Under the pieces are notes generated by a model that saw nothing but the letters and a program-made list of their open reading frames with translations, was not told the DNA's origin and ran no database searches. A DNA stretch of 64,000 bases. It comes from Atherinomorus stipes (taxonomy: Eukaryota; Chordata; Actinopteri; Atheriniformes; Atherinidae). The stretch spans positions 1,902,022-1,966,021 of the forward strand of contig JALJCO010013654.1 of the NCBI GenBank assembly GCA_023101725.1, written 5' to 3'. This document shows, in pieces, positions 1-21,396 of the stretch. Numbering within the stretch: position 1 is the stretch's first letter; the number at the start of each line of letters is the position of its first letter. A program made the position numbers and the translations under genes.

Positions 1-1394
1 TGGGGGACAGTTGTCTGGGTGTTGTCAAGAAGCTGTCACAAATTAATCTTTTGCCTAATTGTGACAATACAGTTTTTAAAAAAGCTTTAGTCTGTTCATA
101 ATCTGCCTTTATTCTTTTCAACAAACCTTTATGAAAAATTTAGCTGATTGTGACGGACATAGTATCCAAACACACAGCATAAAAACCACATAGCAACTGT
201 GTCATTAAACATTGAAGCCTCATTGTGGCTTTTGGTGTACTGAGTTTCAGTAAGCTGAATTGAAGCTACAGTGATGGATCTGTTGAAAATGCCAAGACAC
301 TTTTCTTATCCATTGGCTAGCTAGCCACCATGGCACTCAGTAAGGCCACATCCTTAATAATTTATAGCTAAAAGCATTAATATTTTCTACAGAGAGGTGA
401 GCTTTATGAAATTAAATTCTACGTCCTACACCACAGAAATGAAAGAGAAAATAGACCAAAACTGCTTTTTGTACAGTATTTCCACTGTAAAGTTGAGCAT
501 TTTAACCAACATGACTCTGCCTCAAGTGGCCAATTAAGGAACTGCAGTTTCTCGGTGTTCTGGGATGGCTTAATTTTTCAGCCCGGGATGCTGCCTCTTG
601 ATCCAGACCTTATTTCTTCTCCATGTTGTTGAACTCCACTCTAAAAACTGTTAATTAATTGATGAGCTACACAGCTGTGCCAGGATAGATGTTCTGTCTT
701 TATTGGGTTTTTTTTTGTTTTTTTTTTAAATATGTGAATAACATGGTAATTAATTAACCCAAACCCTAGTTCACACTAGCATTGTACTATTCTAGGAAAA
801 GATTGGCAAGTTTGAAATGAAATGCTAACTGGATGCTAGCACTGTTCTATGTATGTTTTGCTAACACATTTTTTGAGCATAGGCTGAGAGTATCTTTTTG
901 TTGAATACATCCTCCTTTCTTTGTCTTTGTGTGTGCTTAAAACAGTTGTTGTCAATGCTGAAAGAGCAACTTATAAAGCAGGATGTTCTGCTATTGAGCC
1001 AGGTGTTAAATCATCTGAAGCAGTTTGCACATGTGCATTTGTTGTAGAACCAGTTGGAGTACCCTACCCTCTCTGTGAAAAAACAAAAAACCCATGTTTG
1101 ATATGAACAGCCTTTTCCTGCCTCCAGCACTGACGAACTTTCTTCAAACGAGGAACAACTTCATTCATGTGGAAGTGGTCCCAAAACAAGAGCTTTCAGA
1201 TTAGAGACACAGAGACATCAACATAGCAAATCCACGCTTAACATGTTTTTCTTCTAAACTTAATGGGCAGACAATCGTTCAACTACAGTAAGTTAAAGCT
1301 AGTGATTAAAAAAGAAGCACAAATCACAATTCCCCCAGTAAAATATTACATAATACAGTTGATTTAAAAAGGGGTCTTATCTGGAAATTAAGAA

Positions 1395-1800
1395 TGGACC
1401 AATACATCGGTCGGACAATATTTTAAGTCGATATTTGCGTTTTTTTGCTGGCATCAGCATCGGCCAATATGTCGGTGTTTTGGCCAATACCCCCACTCGA
1501 CAATTTACATACTTATTTATATTTATTACAAGTATAATGTTTCTATTAAATATTTGTTTACAAGTGCACTCTTTCTTTTTTATATATTTATTTGAAGTGC
1601 TTTGTTCTTTTTATATTAAAAGAGTTGTAAAATTAGTTTTTATTGTATCCTTAATTATATTAATTTGGGAGTTAATATAAGTATCGGCCCCAAACATCGG
1701 CAGGTTGTATCGACCATCGGCTAAGGCTGATGAGAAAATATCAGTATCAGAATCAACCCTAAAAAATCTGTATCGGTCGACCCCGACTGAAAATACTGAC
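1395..1800. mobile_element. hAT-like non-autonomous element debris
   Basis: Repeated TATCGG/CCGAT-type motifs at both sides (for example ATACATCGGTCGGAC near 1402 and GTATCGGTCGACCCC near 1770) enclose an A+T-rich core. This is the look of degenerate teleost hAT MITEs. No clean terminal repeats or target duplication were found, so the borders are approximate. Confidence 0.4.
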
Positions 1801-3436
1801 AGATTGGATGCTATATCATAGAAAACCCAAGCACGACATCATTCAGTAGATAAACTTTATATCCCCCTGTTGCCTCAAGTAGGGAAATAATTTTACACTT
1901 CATAAATTAAATGTCGGCATTGGAAACACTCGTTCTGAGACCATATTTTACACCAGGGTGATACATGCTTGGGATTTTGCATCTGAAAGTAGTCCCCAAG
2001 AGATGACATATTTACTCCAGTTCGATTAATATTTTTTTTGCCTTTGTAAATGTTGGACTTTTTAAAAACAAGAAAGAAAAAGACACAACAACCCACAATC
2101 CCTGTTAAAAAAAAAGACCAAACAATAAAAGCAAGCAGCTGCTGTCTGCATTCCAGCTGTTCACTGAGCAGTTCTTCCCCTCAAACCACAAGTCACTGAG
2201 CTTGTCAGTGTAAGGAAAGCCGTTGTAATGGCGGCTGTAGGCCGTGGAGCTGCTGGTGGTTGTAGCAGAGCTTCTTCTCGTCTTACCTTTGGCTCCAAGC
2301 ACAGCGAGTGAAAACCTATAGCTGTTGTATATCAATTTCAGACATTCATTAGGTGCACAAATCTGAGAGAGGGGCAGAGGTGAAAACAGGTCTCTCTTTA
2401 GGCTGATAACAGAGACTAAAATGCTTGTTTTGATTTAAATTAGTTTTTACTTTTGTTTAAGAAGTTCAAGTTAAAGATGAGAATAAATCTCTAGTTAACT
2501 AGATGGGGTTAGAGTTAGGATTAACAAGCAAAGTAGTTTCTTATTTTGTGTGTGTTTTGAAGAAGGCTTGGCCTGCACACGCTTGGGAGTATCCACTCTT
2601 TGGCATGCTCTCCTTGTTTTCCCAGCCAGGGCCGTCCAAATGTGGACAGGATGTCCCATCTGTCCCTGTGGTGTCAACTCATAGAGAGTCTTTGAATCTC
2701 AGAGCCAAGCTAATTTACCTGTTGACTTGTCTCATTATCTCCTTTAGAGTCACACAAGGAGGAAAAAAATCAGTCAATTTTCAGATTAGATGGTGTCTTT
2801 TGTGTTGGCTGCTGTGATATCAGACTGATATGCAATCTCCATTATCATTTAACCCAATTTCTTTACTAACATGACTGAGCTAAAAGGTTTTCACACTTGA
2901 GATGATAGGACTTTTTTAAAATTGTTTATAAAGATAATAGATTTATCCTTCAATAAGGACATTTTCGGTGTTGCAGACAGCTCTAAATTTGCACAGCAAC
3001 ACAGTCTGAGATAAGAAAAACATACCAGTCTGTATTTACATATACAGTATACAAAAGAGATGAACAAAATAGTAATAATAAATGACAGTGCAAGGGATGA
3101 CAAGGCAGATTTAAATACTGTACAAAATGCTGTATAAAAAAACAGCAGTGCAGAGTGACTTGTAATAATCATATAAATACATTAAATATGTGTATGGATG
3201 GTTGTTTATTGTGGGTGAGTGATAAGCTCTGCTGGGAGCAGGTATGGTTATGAAGTCTTTATTGGTGAACTAAACATCTGACTGATTAATACATGAAGCA
3301 TTGTTCCCTGGGTTAATATGAAGATTAGAGTTAGTGCAAGTGCATACCCACTTTGGATTACATTGAAAGACTTGTGCTACCTTAAATTGAAATTAAATAA
3401 TATAACTTGTACAAATTGATATATGATTCTAATACA

Positions 3437-4755
3437 TTAAAAAGTTGGGATGTTGGGTAAAATGTAAACAAAAACAAATCAATGACTTGCAAATCTCAAA
3501 TGTGAGCTATTTAACTAACATTATGCTATTTTCACAGAAAGCTAGAAAATAAGTACTAAAAAGAAACAGGTGGAGGAACAGTTGGCTACTAATTATGCTG
3601 ATTGGGAACAGGTCAGCATTGATTGTTGTATGACTGGGCAAAAAAAGAGGACCAAAGTCTCAAGTTAATATGAGCAAGTTCAGATGTTCTGCTTTAAACT
3701 GCAACCACAAATTGAAAAAGTTCTAAATGATATAGAGTCAGTACCAAGTTGCATAGAGTTTTTACATTCCATCATCTTCAGTGAGGGGTGTCCAGCTCCG
3801 GTCCGCGAGGGCCACAATCCTGCAGGTTTTCCATGTCTCCCTTCTCCAACACACACCTGACTGAAATTCATAGGCTTTTAGATTAATTTAATTAGAGTCA
3901 GCTGTGCTGGTGCAAGGAGGCATGGAAGACCGTCAGGACAGCGGCCCTTGAGGACCGACTTTGGACACCACTGTCTTCAGTACACAACATTATCAAAAGA
4001 TGCAGAAAATCTGGAGACGTCTGAACAAGTGACATGGCTGGCAAGCAGTATTTAGATGCTTATGATTTTTGGGCTCTGGGTCAATACCACATTAAAAATG
4101 TACGTGATTCAGCAATGGATGGTCCAGAAACACCACTCTTCTTTGGTTCAAAGCTGCTTTAAAATGAACTGAGACAATGTGGGAAACCATCCTGTGATCA
4201 GATAAGTTGGAATTTGAAATCTTTGAGATCACAGACATCAGAGAAGGGGGACCATCAACTTTACACCACTCAATTCATAAGACAGCATCTTTGATGGTGT
4301 GTGGAGGTGTATTACTGTCTATGGAACTGGTGGTTTGCCCATCTGGAGAAGCACCATCAGTGCTGACATCCTTATACAACATTCAGAGAAACATATGCTG
4401 CTGTCATCCAGATGATGTCTTTTGGTAAAGCCTGGCATATTTCAGCAAGATAAAACTAAACTACAGTCTGCATCTATCAGAGTCCAGAACTTTTATCAGT
4501 CATCTGGCACATTGTGAAACACAAAATGTAAATAGAGAAGTCTCAGCACTGTTGCCCACAGTGGTAAAGATGTACTTCTCCCAACTTTTTATCAGACATT
4601 TACTGTCATGAAATTCAACATATTCTTGTATCTTTCTTGAAATGTAAACTTAGTCACTTCTAGCTTTTTCACGATTTGTGGCTAAAATATTGATTTAAAA
4701 GATTTGCAAACAATGGTGCTGTGCTTTTGTTTAAGTTTTACACGGAAACCCATCT
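3437..4755 (+). mobile_element. Degenerate Tc1/mariner-type transposon relic
   Basis: The left end (AAAAAGTTGGGATGTTGG, then GACTTGCAAATCTC) and the right end (AGATTTGCAAACAATGG and onward) are diverged inverted copies. Between them runs a plus-strand transposase pseudogene; recognisable pieces include KFEI-like residues near 4210, HKTASLMVCGGVLLSMEL near 4280 and PSGEAPSVLTS. Stops and indels break every frame. A hAT element has inserted at 3783-3973. Confidence 0.72.
3783..3973. mobile_element. Small non-autonomous hAT element with exact 8-bp TSD
   Basis: 191 bp beginning GAGGGGTGTCC and ending GGACACCACTG (imperfect inverted ends), with GGTCC/GGACC just inside each end. It is flanked by identical 8-bp duplications TCTTCAGT at 3775-3782 and 3974-3981. 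It lies inside the Tc1-like relic, so it is the younger insertion. Confidence 0.85.
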
Positions 4756-5331
4756 TTAAAAAAAAAAAAAAAAACAGAGTTAGACCCCCCCCACACACAA
4801 TAAACCACAAGTTTTCTTGTCACTTAATTATACTTTAAGATAATAAGATTATCAAAGGGAGGAAAATACAGCATTCTTTTTTATTTCAGTGCTGACAGTT
4901 AAAGCAAATGGTGCAGATTTGAGGTCAATGCACTCAACAAAATGTAAAGCCTGCTTAAATCCTGCTGTAGTATTAAAGGTAGTGAATGGTGCAAGTCCAT
5001 GAAGTCCAGGCATATTAAACCCCCCAAAAATGGAACTTGTGGGATCATACAGTACAAAGTTCATCTGAGAAAATGTTTACATTTCAAAATCCCTGACTGG
5101 TTTACTTGCTAGTAGACCCAAACCAAGCAGAAAAAAAAGTTGTAGCTTCAGCTGCACATCCAGCTGATACATGTAAGTTTAATAGGTATGACTCTGTTCA
5201 TCACTGTTTACTGCATTTTATCTGTAATTCCCCTCCCAGCACAAATCATTATATTCTTTATTACCTGGTCTTCTAGCCTTCACTAACTTCAGTCTACAAA
5301 ACTAAATTGAATAAACTCCCATTATACTTAA

Positions 5332-5967
5332 AGGCAGGGTAGGGAATCTTGGAAAAACGGTTCGCACAAGCTACATTTGAAAAAATATACACCCCCCCCC
5401 CGAAACCACGCCTCCAGGGCACAGGAACGTGTGCGCTCATGGTTATCGGCGAAGATAACCGAGAACAGCCGACTGGCTAGCTTGTTAGCTTCCAAGTAAA
5501 CAACAGAGGAACCACGTTTCCTAAAAGTGATAATGTCACCTCCAACTTCTTCTGCGGCGTAAAACATCCTCACTGCAAACACCAACACCTCTATGACTTC
5601 ATCCTCATCCGTTTTTTCTTTTTAAGAGCAAACAGCTGCATAGATAAGAGCAGCCATGTTCTCTCGGTTTGTCTGCACTGAGATGCTCACGGTGAGTCAC
5701 GAGGACAGTTGGTGCGCAACAGACAGCAGTCGAGTTTGATGGACAAAAGAATCATTCAATCAATCAGCACAAGCCTTTCGAAACTCCAACCAATGAAATG
5801 AATTTCATTGGTTGGAGTTTTTCCAGTTCTGTACGTTCCACAGATGATTTTTTTTTTTTTTAATTTTTGTGTCAGAACATTTAATTAATTGCCTGCAATC
5901 GGGGTGTGAAGATTTTAAGCAATATAGTAAAAAAAAATGCTCCTGGAAAACATCATCCACCCTGCCT
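5332..5967. mobile_element. TTAA-flanked MITE, 636 bp
   Basis: Flanked by TTAA at 5328-5331 and 5968-5971. The ends are AGGCAGGGTAGGGAATC and, on the opposite strand, AGGCAGGGTGGATGATG. It has no transposase frame. TTAA targets are typical of piggyBac or Kolobok families; which one cannot be settled here. A related partial copy is at 59365-59620. Confidence 0.75.
5781..5820. repeat. Perfect hairpin, 19-bp arms with 2-nt loop
   Basis: Left arm 5781-5799 (contains ACCAATGAAAT) and right arm 5802-5820 are exact reverse complements with GA between them. It lies inside the TTAA MITE and holds back-to-back CCAAT/ATTGG motifs. Confidence 0.85.
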
Positions 5968-7310
5968 TTAAGAAGTTTTACCAATCGGGAGTTTTTAAAA
6001 TTTGTGTTCATCCAGACTGCTGCTTATTTTGACCTTGGTCCCGGGATGCTCTTCAGGACACCTTAAAGCCTAGTAATGTGGTCTCTTTGCGTCAATTTAA
6101 AGCTTTATTAGGAACTCATTTAATTGAAGTCTGTAAATGCTACTTTGTTTTGCCTCTGTTTTTAATTTTATTTAGCTGTTTTATTGTGGGCTGTGTTTTA
6201 TATGTGTAGACTGCTGTGGCATGCCTTCTTGGCCAGGTCCCCCTTGAAAAAGAGATGTCGTATAAAAGGACTTTCTGGTTAAATAAAAGTTTTAAAAGTG
6301 TGTATATTTTATATACATATATAATTAAAATCTAAATGAAGCCATTTTTTTTCTTAAACATGTGAAGTATTTTTTGACTCCTGACACCCCTTAAGGGAAT
6401 CACTCAGTAGAATATGTGTTGTATGCTGTTAGAGGGCATGAAAAACAGCCCGACACTCGATAACTGCATTAGCTTTGTTTTCAGTTCAGCTTTGATTCAT
6501 AAACAAATAAGAATATGACAACATAAAAAAATAACTAACAAAGAAAAAAATACAGAAGACAAAAAAGCACTCATTCAAGGTATTTTTTCTTTTTCGAAAT
6601 GTAAATTGATATAAATTCAGAAGAATGGAAACAGCTATTGGAATCACGTCTTATTAGGATAATCTAATAGAAACATCCGTTTGTGGTCTGGCTGGCACAG
6701 AGCTCACGCGACTGACTAGTATTTCCTAGATGCGATATGAAATTCCAGATATTCCAAGAAGGTAAAATAATTCCTGTGTAAAAGTTGTTTTTACTTTTTT
6801 TCTCTTTGTTGAGGTGTTCTTAGTTTAGCCAGCCACCTCTGCAGAAACACAACCATCAGTAGTGAATCCTTTCTCACTGCCTCCTGGCAACTCTGCAGCC
6901 TTTTTTATTAAATTTGAGTTAGTCATCGGAAAAATGTCAAGTTTACGTGTGCTCTTATCTGATATTAACTTAGTTATTTTTCTGTGACTAGTTTTTGTAA
7001 ATACTGTGCTCTGACATTTAAGTTGATTAACTAGAAGCTCTGTTTTTAGTTGGACCACAAATTATTGTATCAACTGACTCTCTTCCCTGCTAGTATTTCC
7101 TGACACTAATTTCATTCAATTATTTTAACTCAAACCCAAGTATCCTGAAATGGATTTATGTTTTGTGTTTAGTGGAGCTTCTGACCAACTTCAGATTTTT
7201 TTCCTGGTTGCATGAAGTCAAAGTGCTGCTCATGAAGCTGCTGTGTATATTAGGTGCATGCCATTAATGGCTCGCTGTGTTCTGTGTGGTTTACCCTCCT
7301 CTTCTCAAAG

Positions 7311-16662
<9,352 letters not shown>

Positions 16663-17196
16663 AACGAGAATGTGTCTGCAAAGCGGCGCATGGCTGGAAG
16701 TACAAACTCCACTTTTAGTTTTTTCATCTTGTTTCAGGTTTAAAACCGGTCACGTTGAGCGAAGTGCAGAGTGTCTGGACAAGAGTGTTTTTAGTCGTCT
16801 GAGGACGTGTATGTGGGGGATGTCTCCTGTTGTTTTGTCTGGGATGTTTTGACTTGTTGACAAACTTCTGCCTGCCAGTCTATCCAGTGCTTTTCCACAG
16901 ACTATTAATTAATTTTTTTTCTTTTTTTTGCCAAAATCCTTCAGAATAGAAAAATTAGTTTATCACACCTTGATTTAAAAAAAATTACCTTACAAATTTG
17001 TTTGAGTATTTTTGGACCAGTTGTTTTGCTTTTCAACGGTTTAAATGACATGGCGGCAACCACTTGATTTCTCTTGTTACTGACCAGATCAAAATGAGAC
17101 AACCACCTAAGAACAGCTTTCCCATTGCACTTTGATTTTATGCAATTATAAGTGTTATTTTGCTGCTAGTTAAACTCCAGCTACAAAAGCTGCATA

Positions 17197-17202
17197 ATAA
17201 AA
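17197..17202 (+). terminator. pip4p2: Candidate proximal poly(A) signal of pip4p2
   Basis: AATAAA about 535 bp after the stop codon. Its use here is inferred from position only. Confidence 0.45.
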
Positions 17203-17376
17203 CTGTATTGTAGCCATGTTCATTGCCTGTATACACTGACATAGTATTGCTATTATGATTTTAAAGCTCAAAATGATCAATTTGTAAAGGAAATTGTCAT
17301 TATATACCCATGTGTGCCAACTATGCTGCACAGTGTTGGTCAAAAAGAGCATTGGATCAACTCGTGCTTGTTTTTA

Positions 17377-17504
<128 letters not shown>

Positions 17505-18066
17505 ATTATTATAATTTCTTTTCCTTTTTTTTTATCAGTGTTCATGTATTTTTTTGTGCCTGCAGCTTTTAAGTCACTACAGCAATAACCCCTTTGGGTA
17601 TATTTCCATAGCCTGTACCCCTGTGCTCCTTACCATGATCAAAAACTATCCCAAAAACGTGGCAACTCACCTTTGCATGTGAGCTTGTTCATCTGACTGA
17701 GGTGCTGCTTTTTGGTTTCAGAGGTACCTGAAGGTTGTGATGTTTCTGTTTTTGCTCCTTCTGCCTGTGAGTTTGAATGTAAATCCTCCTCCCTCTGCTT
17801 TTAACGCTGCTCTCTGACCTCTAGTCCAGTGAACTCCATTCTAGCAGGCATCTCTATATGCTAACTCAACATCCTCTCTCTGTATCTTGACCAGTGGGCA
17901 CAGTTTGAACTTCTAACCCTGTTTTGAATGTGATGATGATGATAAAGCAGAAAATAATATTGAAAAATACTTTGTACATAGCTCAAATTCAGTTCTTGGA
18001 AACAAAAGTAGTGTGAGGTGGAAGGAAAACACGGTTCATGGGTCTTTTTAAAAATGATAATTTATC

Positions 18067-18072
18067 AATAAA
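18067..18072 (+). terminator. pip4p2: Candidate distal poly(A) signal of pip4p2
   Basis: AATAAA about 1.4 kb after the stop, followed by a T- and TG-containing stretch suitable as a downstream element. Its use is inferred from position only. Confidence 0.45.
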
Positions 18073-18775
18073 ATGTAAAAACCTGTCTGTTTTGGCCTTT
18101 TTATTTTCTAGACTGAGATCAGAGTGAAAAGTTCACGAACAAGGTAAGAAATTTATGGGGGAAAACAAAATGCCAGGGGCATAACTCACGGCCATCAAAC
18201 AGATAGTATGGTTAAATTTATTTGCATCTCCAACTGAACTGGCCTAGGTTGGAAAACTGTCTTACAAAATAGGATTTGCACTCACTAGTAAGATTCTGCT
18301 AATGGTGTATTTTGGTGCATCTCTGTGCTGTGACAACAGACTGGATCGTGTACAAAGCTCACTTTAAGGCTTAGATTCAGAGCTTGCCAGAAGAAAATGG
18401 TGGTGGACCTTAAAGGTTTAATGTCAAACTGTAGGTAGAGACAACTAAAATAGAGGCAAAAACAGCAGATTTACTAAATAAAAAAATAAAACCTAAACAT
18501 AGTATTTGGTACATTGTACATTTTAGGTTTGTAGAGGTTTCATATAAATTCAGAAGCACAGAAAAGTGGTTGTTTCCAGAAGAAACTCCCTTTAAAATAA
18601 TGAGTATAGTTTAAAATGAACTCTGAGTTAAAACAGATGTATTTTGTAACTGTAACTACGCACAGGTGTACGCAACTGATTAACTGATTTTTTTAGGTAC
18701 CTCGGTTTTATTATTTAGAATATATATTATGCTGGCTCATTATGTAAGTCAGAGGATATTGTGTGTCTTATTAAC

Positions 18776-19502
18776 TAGGGATGCACGATATTGGAATTTT
18801 GGCCGATATCCGATATGCGGATATTTTAAAACTTATGTGACCGATAACCAATATCGATACCAATATCAAGGCTGAAAAAAATAAGCAGTCATTGCAAATG
18901 GCAGTTTTGTTATCCATTTCCAACACTTTGAAAAATAGGTAGGAAAAATATTTATACACTGAAATATCGTGATATTTTCATATGCCAATATCAAATCAAT
19001 ATTTTAAAAAGCAGTATTGATCTATATTACTTACAAAATCTTGCGAGATTTCATCGTTTTGTTACAAAATCTCATATTTCATGAATTCTCATGAAATTTC
19101 GTAATAGAACGATATAACGCAAGATTTCGTTAGCAAAATTGATTGAAACCGCATTTTTAAATGTCAATATGATATCAGCATATGGAAATACCAGAAAATT
19201 TTTGTGAATTCTCACGAGAATTTGTAACAGAACAATGAAATATTGCGAGATTTTGTTAGTAAAATAGAAAGATGCTGCATTTTTAAATGTTGATATATCA
19301 GCATATGAAAATAGCGCAATATTTCAGTGTCTCAATATTTTTTTCCCACCCCTAGTCTTTAGAAGTTTTAAAGTCTGTAAAAAAAAGTTTTTTTTTTTTT
19401 TTTTTTTCTTTACTTTGAAACAGTGGGCTGATCAGTTAAATATCGGTGCGGGGGCCGATGTCCGATACTCAGTTTTAAGGCCAATTATATCGTGCATCCC
19501 TA
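18776..19502. mobile_element. Non-autonomous hAT element with perfect 8-bp TSD
   Basis: 727 bp. The ends TAGGGATGCACGATAT and ATCGTGCATCCCTA are inverted repeats. Identical 8-bp duplications TTATTAAC lie at 18768-18775 and 19503-19510. There is no transposase frame. Inside, an inverted pair (CACTGAAATATCGTGATATT from 18957; its diverged complement up to about 19330) and a tandem repeat suggest a second element or internal rearrangement. Confidence 0.9.
19092..19322. repeat. Diverged tandem duplication, about 110 bp unit, inside hAT element
   Basis: Two head-to-tail units (about 19092-19205 and 19206-19322) share CGTAATAGAACGAT / TGTAACAGAACAAT, GCATTTTTAAATGT and ATCAGCATATG in the same order. 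Confidence 0.6.
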
Positions 19503-20654
19503 TTATTAACAACAGCTTTTCTTTTTTTATTCCAGAAAAGTGTCTTATGACAAGTCCAATTTCTGCTGTGAAAAATGTCCATTAGAAATACATTAAATAA
19601 ATTCAGATAGATATATTCAAGCAGTGGTCAGTGCTGATTCATTCTACCTGAAGTATTATGAGTTAGCATTTACCAAAGAAAGGCTCAGGTTGTTTTTGAT
19701 ATTGCAGTAGCTTGTCTTTGAATGATCATGGGTTCATGGATGCAGTCAGGGATATTCTGCTTCGTCTGTGTCCACAACGTCAGCAACAGAGTAACGAGAC
19801 AAACTCGTCACTGGCATGTGATGGCTTGTTGTGAACTTGTGAACCACACTGGTGCTATCCATATGTCCGACATTTACAACACAACATTAAATCAAATTTA
19901 TATGTCAGATAAAAAAGAAAATATGGACTGATGGATTTTATTTTCCATGCTAACCTCAGATTATAATATTTCTCAATAAAAGTAGTGTTTCAGTGTAAAA
20001 AAAAAAAAGTTTTAGAAAAATGAGCAAATTCAAAGATTTAATCAAATCCAACTGTGTAGCTGAGTCCAGATCTACAGTATGTGATCCAGCTCTCCTCACA
20101 GTATGTTGCAGCAGCTACAGGTATTTCTTCTGGCTACAGTACTGCTGAGTTTCCACACAGTGGTGCAGTTTCCTAATATAAACGAAAGTTAGAAATTTAC
20201 AGACTCTTTAGCTGAACCCATGGAACCAAGTCTTATCTACTCAAATGATTCCATGTTTCAAAAAGGACAGCTAAGATGCCAACTTTACACTTAACACGTA
20301 ATTCATCTCCAGTGGTTAACTCATCTTTTATTTACTAAGTTGAATTATTTGCAAGATCTCAAATTTGGGGGAAAAAAAGAAGCTTAAGGACAACAAATTC
20401 ATAGCATACTAATTGCTGGCACAAAACTCTGATGTTAATACAATTTAAAATGAATAATGGGGGGAAAAGGAGAAAATCCTTGCAGTTAAGGAGGCTGATA
20501 AACATAATCTGGCAATTCTGAGGAAGGTGCTTAAGCTTTTGGAAGTTTATCAATGCTAGTTGCACAAATCAGAGGCCGAACATAATAATGTACAGATAAA
20601 TTCAGCACAAATTCAGTGAGAGACTGAGATTAACACAATGTACACAACAATATC

Positions 20655-20660
20655 TTTATT
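20655..20660 (-). terminator. necab1: Candidate poly(A) signal of necab1
   Basis: Minus-strand AATAAA about 710 bp past the necab1 stop; its use is inferred. It faces the pip4p2 signal at 18067, leaving roughly 2.5 kb between the two convergent transcripts. Confidence 0.45.
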
Positions 20661-21125
20661 TAAGACTTATTTTCTCAATTTGACATAAATACAGAAACTA
20701 CAGTTATGGTTTACTGAGCTCCTAAGAGCTGCTACAAGTGATACAATTATATCTCTTTCTAAGAACCTTTCACTCAAACTCTTTCATTCACACACACACA
20801 CATTTATATTTTGTGAGGACATTCATTTAGTTGATGGTTTATCCAACTCCTTGTCCAATCCAAAATCCTTCCATCTAAATCTAAATTTCCTTCATCTTCA
20901 TCATGTTCCAAGTGTCACACTGAAACAAAGTGTCCTTACTCCAACACTTCAAACTAGTCCTTACAAACTAATGAATGACACGGACACACACGCATCAGCT
21001 CTCATGAACTATTTTGGAATGAAGATTATGTCACGTCAAAGACAGTGATGATGTCAGATCATCAGATGGATCACTGCTTGATGAGGTCATTGCTTTTACG
21101 ATGATGGAGCATTGTTTAGGAATGT

Positions 21126-21170
21126 AAACAAACAAACAAACACACACACGCACGCACGCACACACATACG
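21126..21170. repeat. CA/GCAC simple repeat
   Basis: AAAC, then CACA, then GCAC repeats in the necab1 3' UTR. Confidence 0.9.
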
Positions 21171-21367
21171 TGGGCTATTTCAGCTACCACCAAACTATGA
21201 AGGAACATGGAGGTCATAAATACTAATCACCATGACTTCACAAGTTGTGTTGAATTAATATGCATGTGTGTGTGAGGTGCTGCTGTGGATGTCCTGATGT
21301 GTTGACAGGTGACTGTTTGCTCTTCACACCCAGCGGTGATGATGGGTGAGAAGGTGCTGCTCCTCTT

Positions 21368-21396
21368 TTAGTTATTGTTGAGGACCCACCACGAGG
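21368..21396 (-). CDS. necab1: necab1 terminal coding exon
   Basis: 29 nt after acceptor CTTCTGCAG: completes Ala, then SWWVLNNN and TAA. It matches the invariant ASWW(I/V)LNNN C-terminus of NECAB1. Confidence 0.92.

Larger units (their letters stand above)
1..7310 (+). other. pip4p2: pip4p2 intron 1 (partial)
   Basis: No exon was recognised here on either strand. The stretch holds hAT-like debris (1395-1800), a Tc1-like relic (3437-4755) and a TTAA MITE (5332-5967), all listed separately. I see nothing specific in 1-1390, 1800-3430, 4760-5325 or 5970-7310 beyond A+T-rich unique-looking sequence. Assigning it to the intron rests on exon 1 being absent from the window. Confidence 0.75.
20640..21367 (-). 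other. necab1: necab1 3' UTR (inferred extent)
   Basis: Non-coding sequence downstream of the necab1 stop on the minus strand. It contains a CA/GCAC-type simple repeat (21126-21170). The first AATAAA on the minus strand is at 20655-20660, giving a UTR of about 0.7 kb. The transcript end is inferred. Confidence 0.5.

Noticed and set aside
921..1106. Possible upstream pip4p2 exon
   Set aside because: The translation does not resemble the PIP4P2 N-terminus (no SPLLS or APPY motifs) and has no supporting splice sites.
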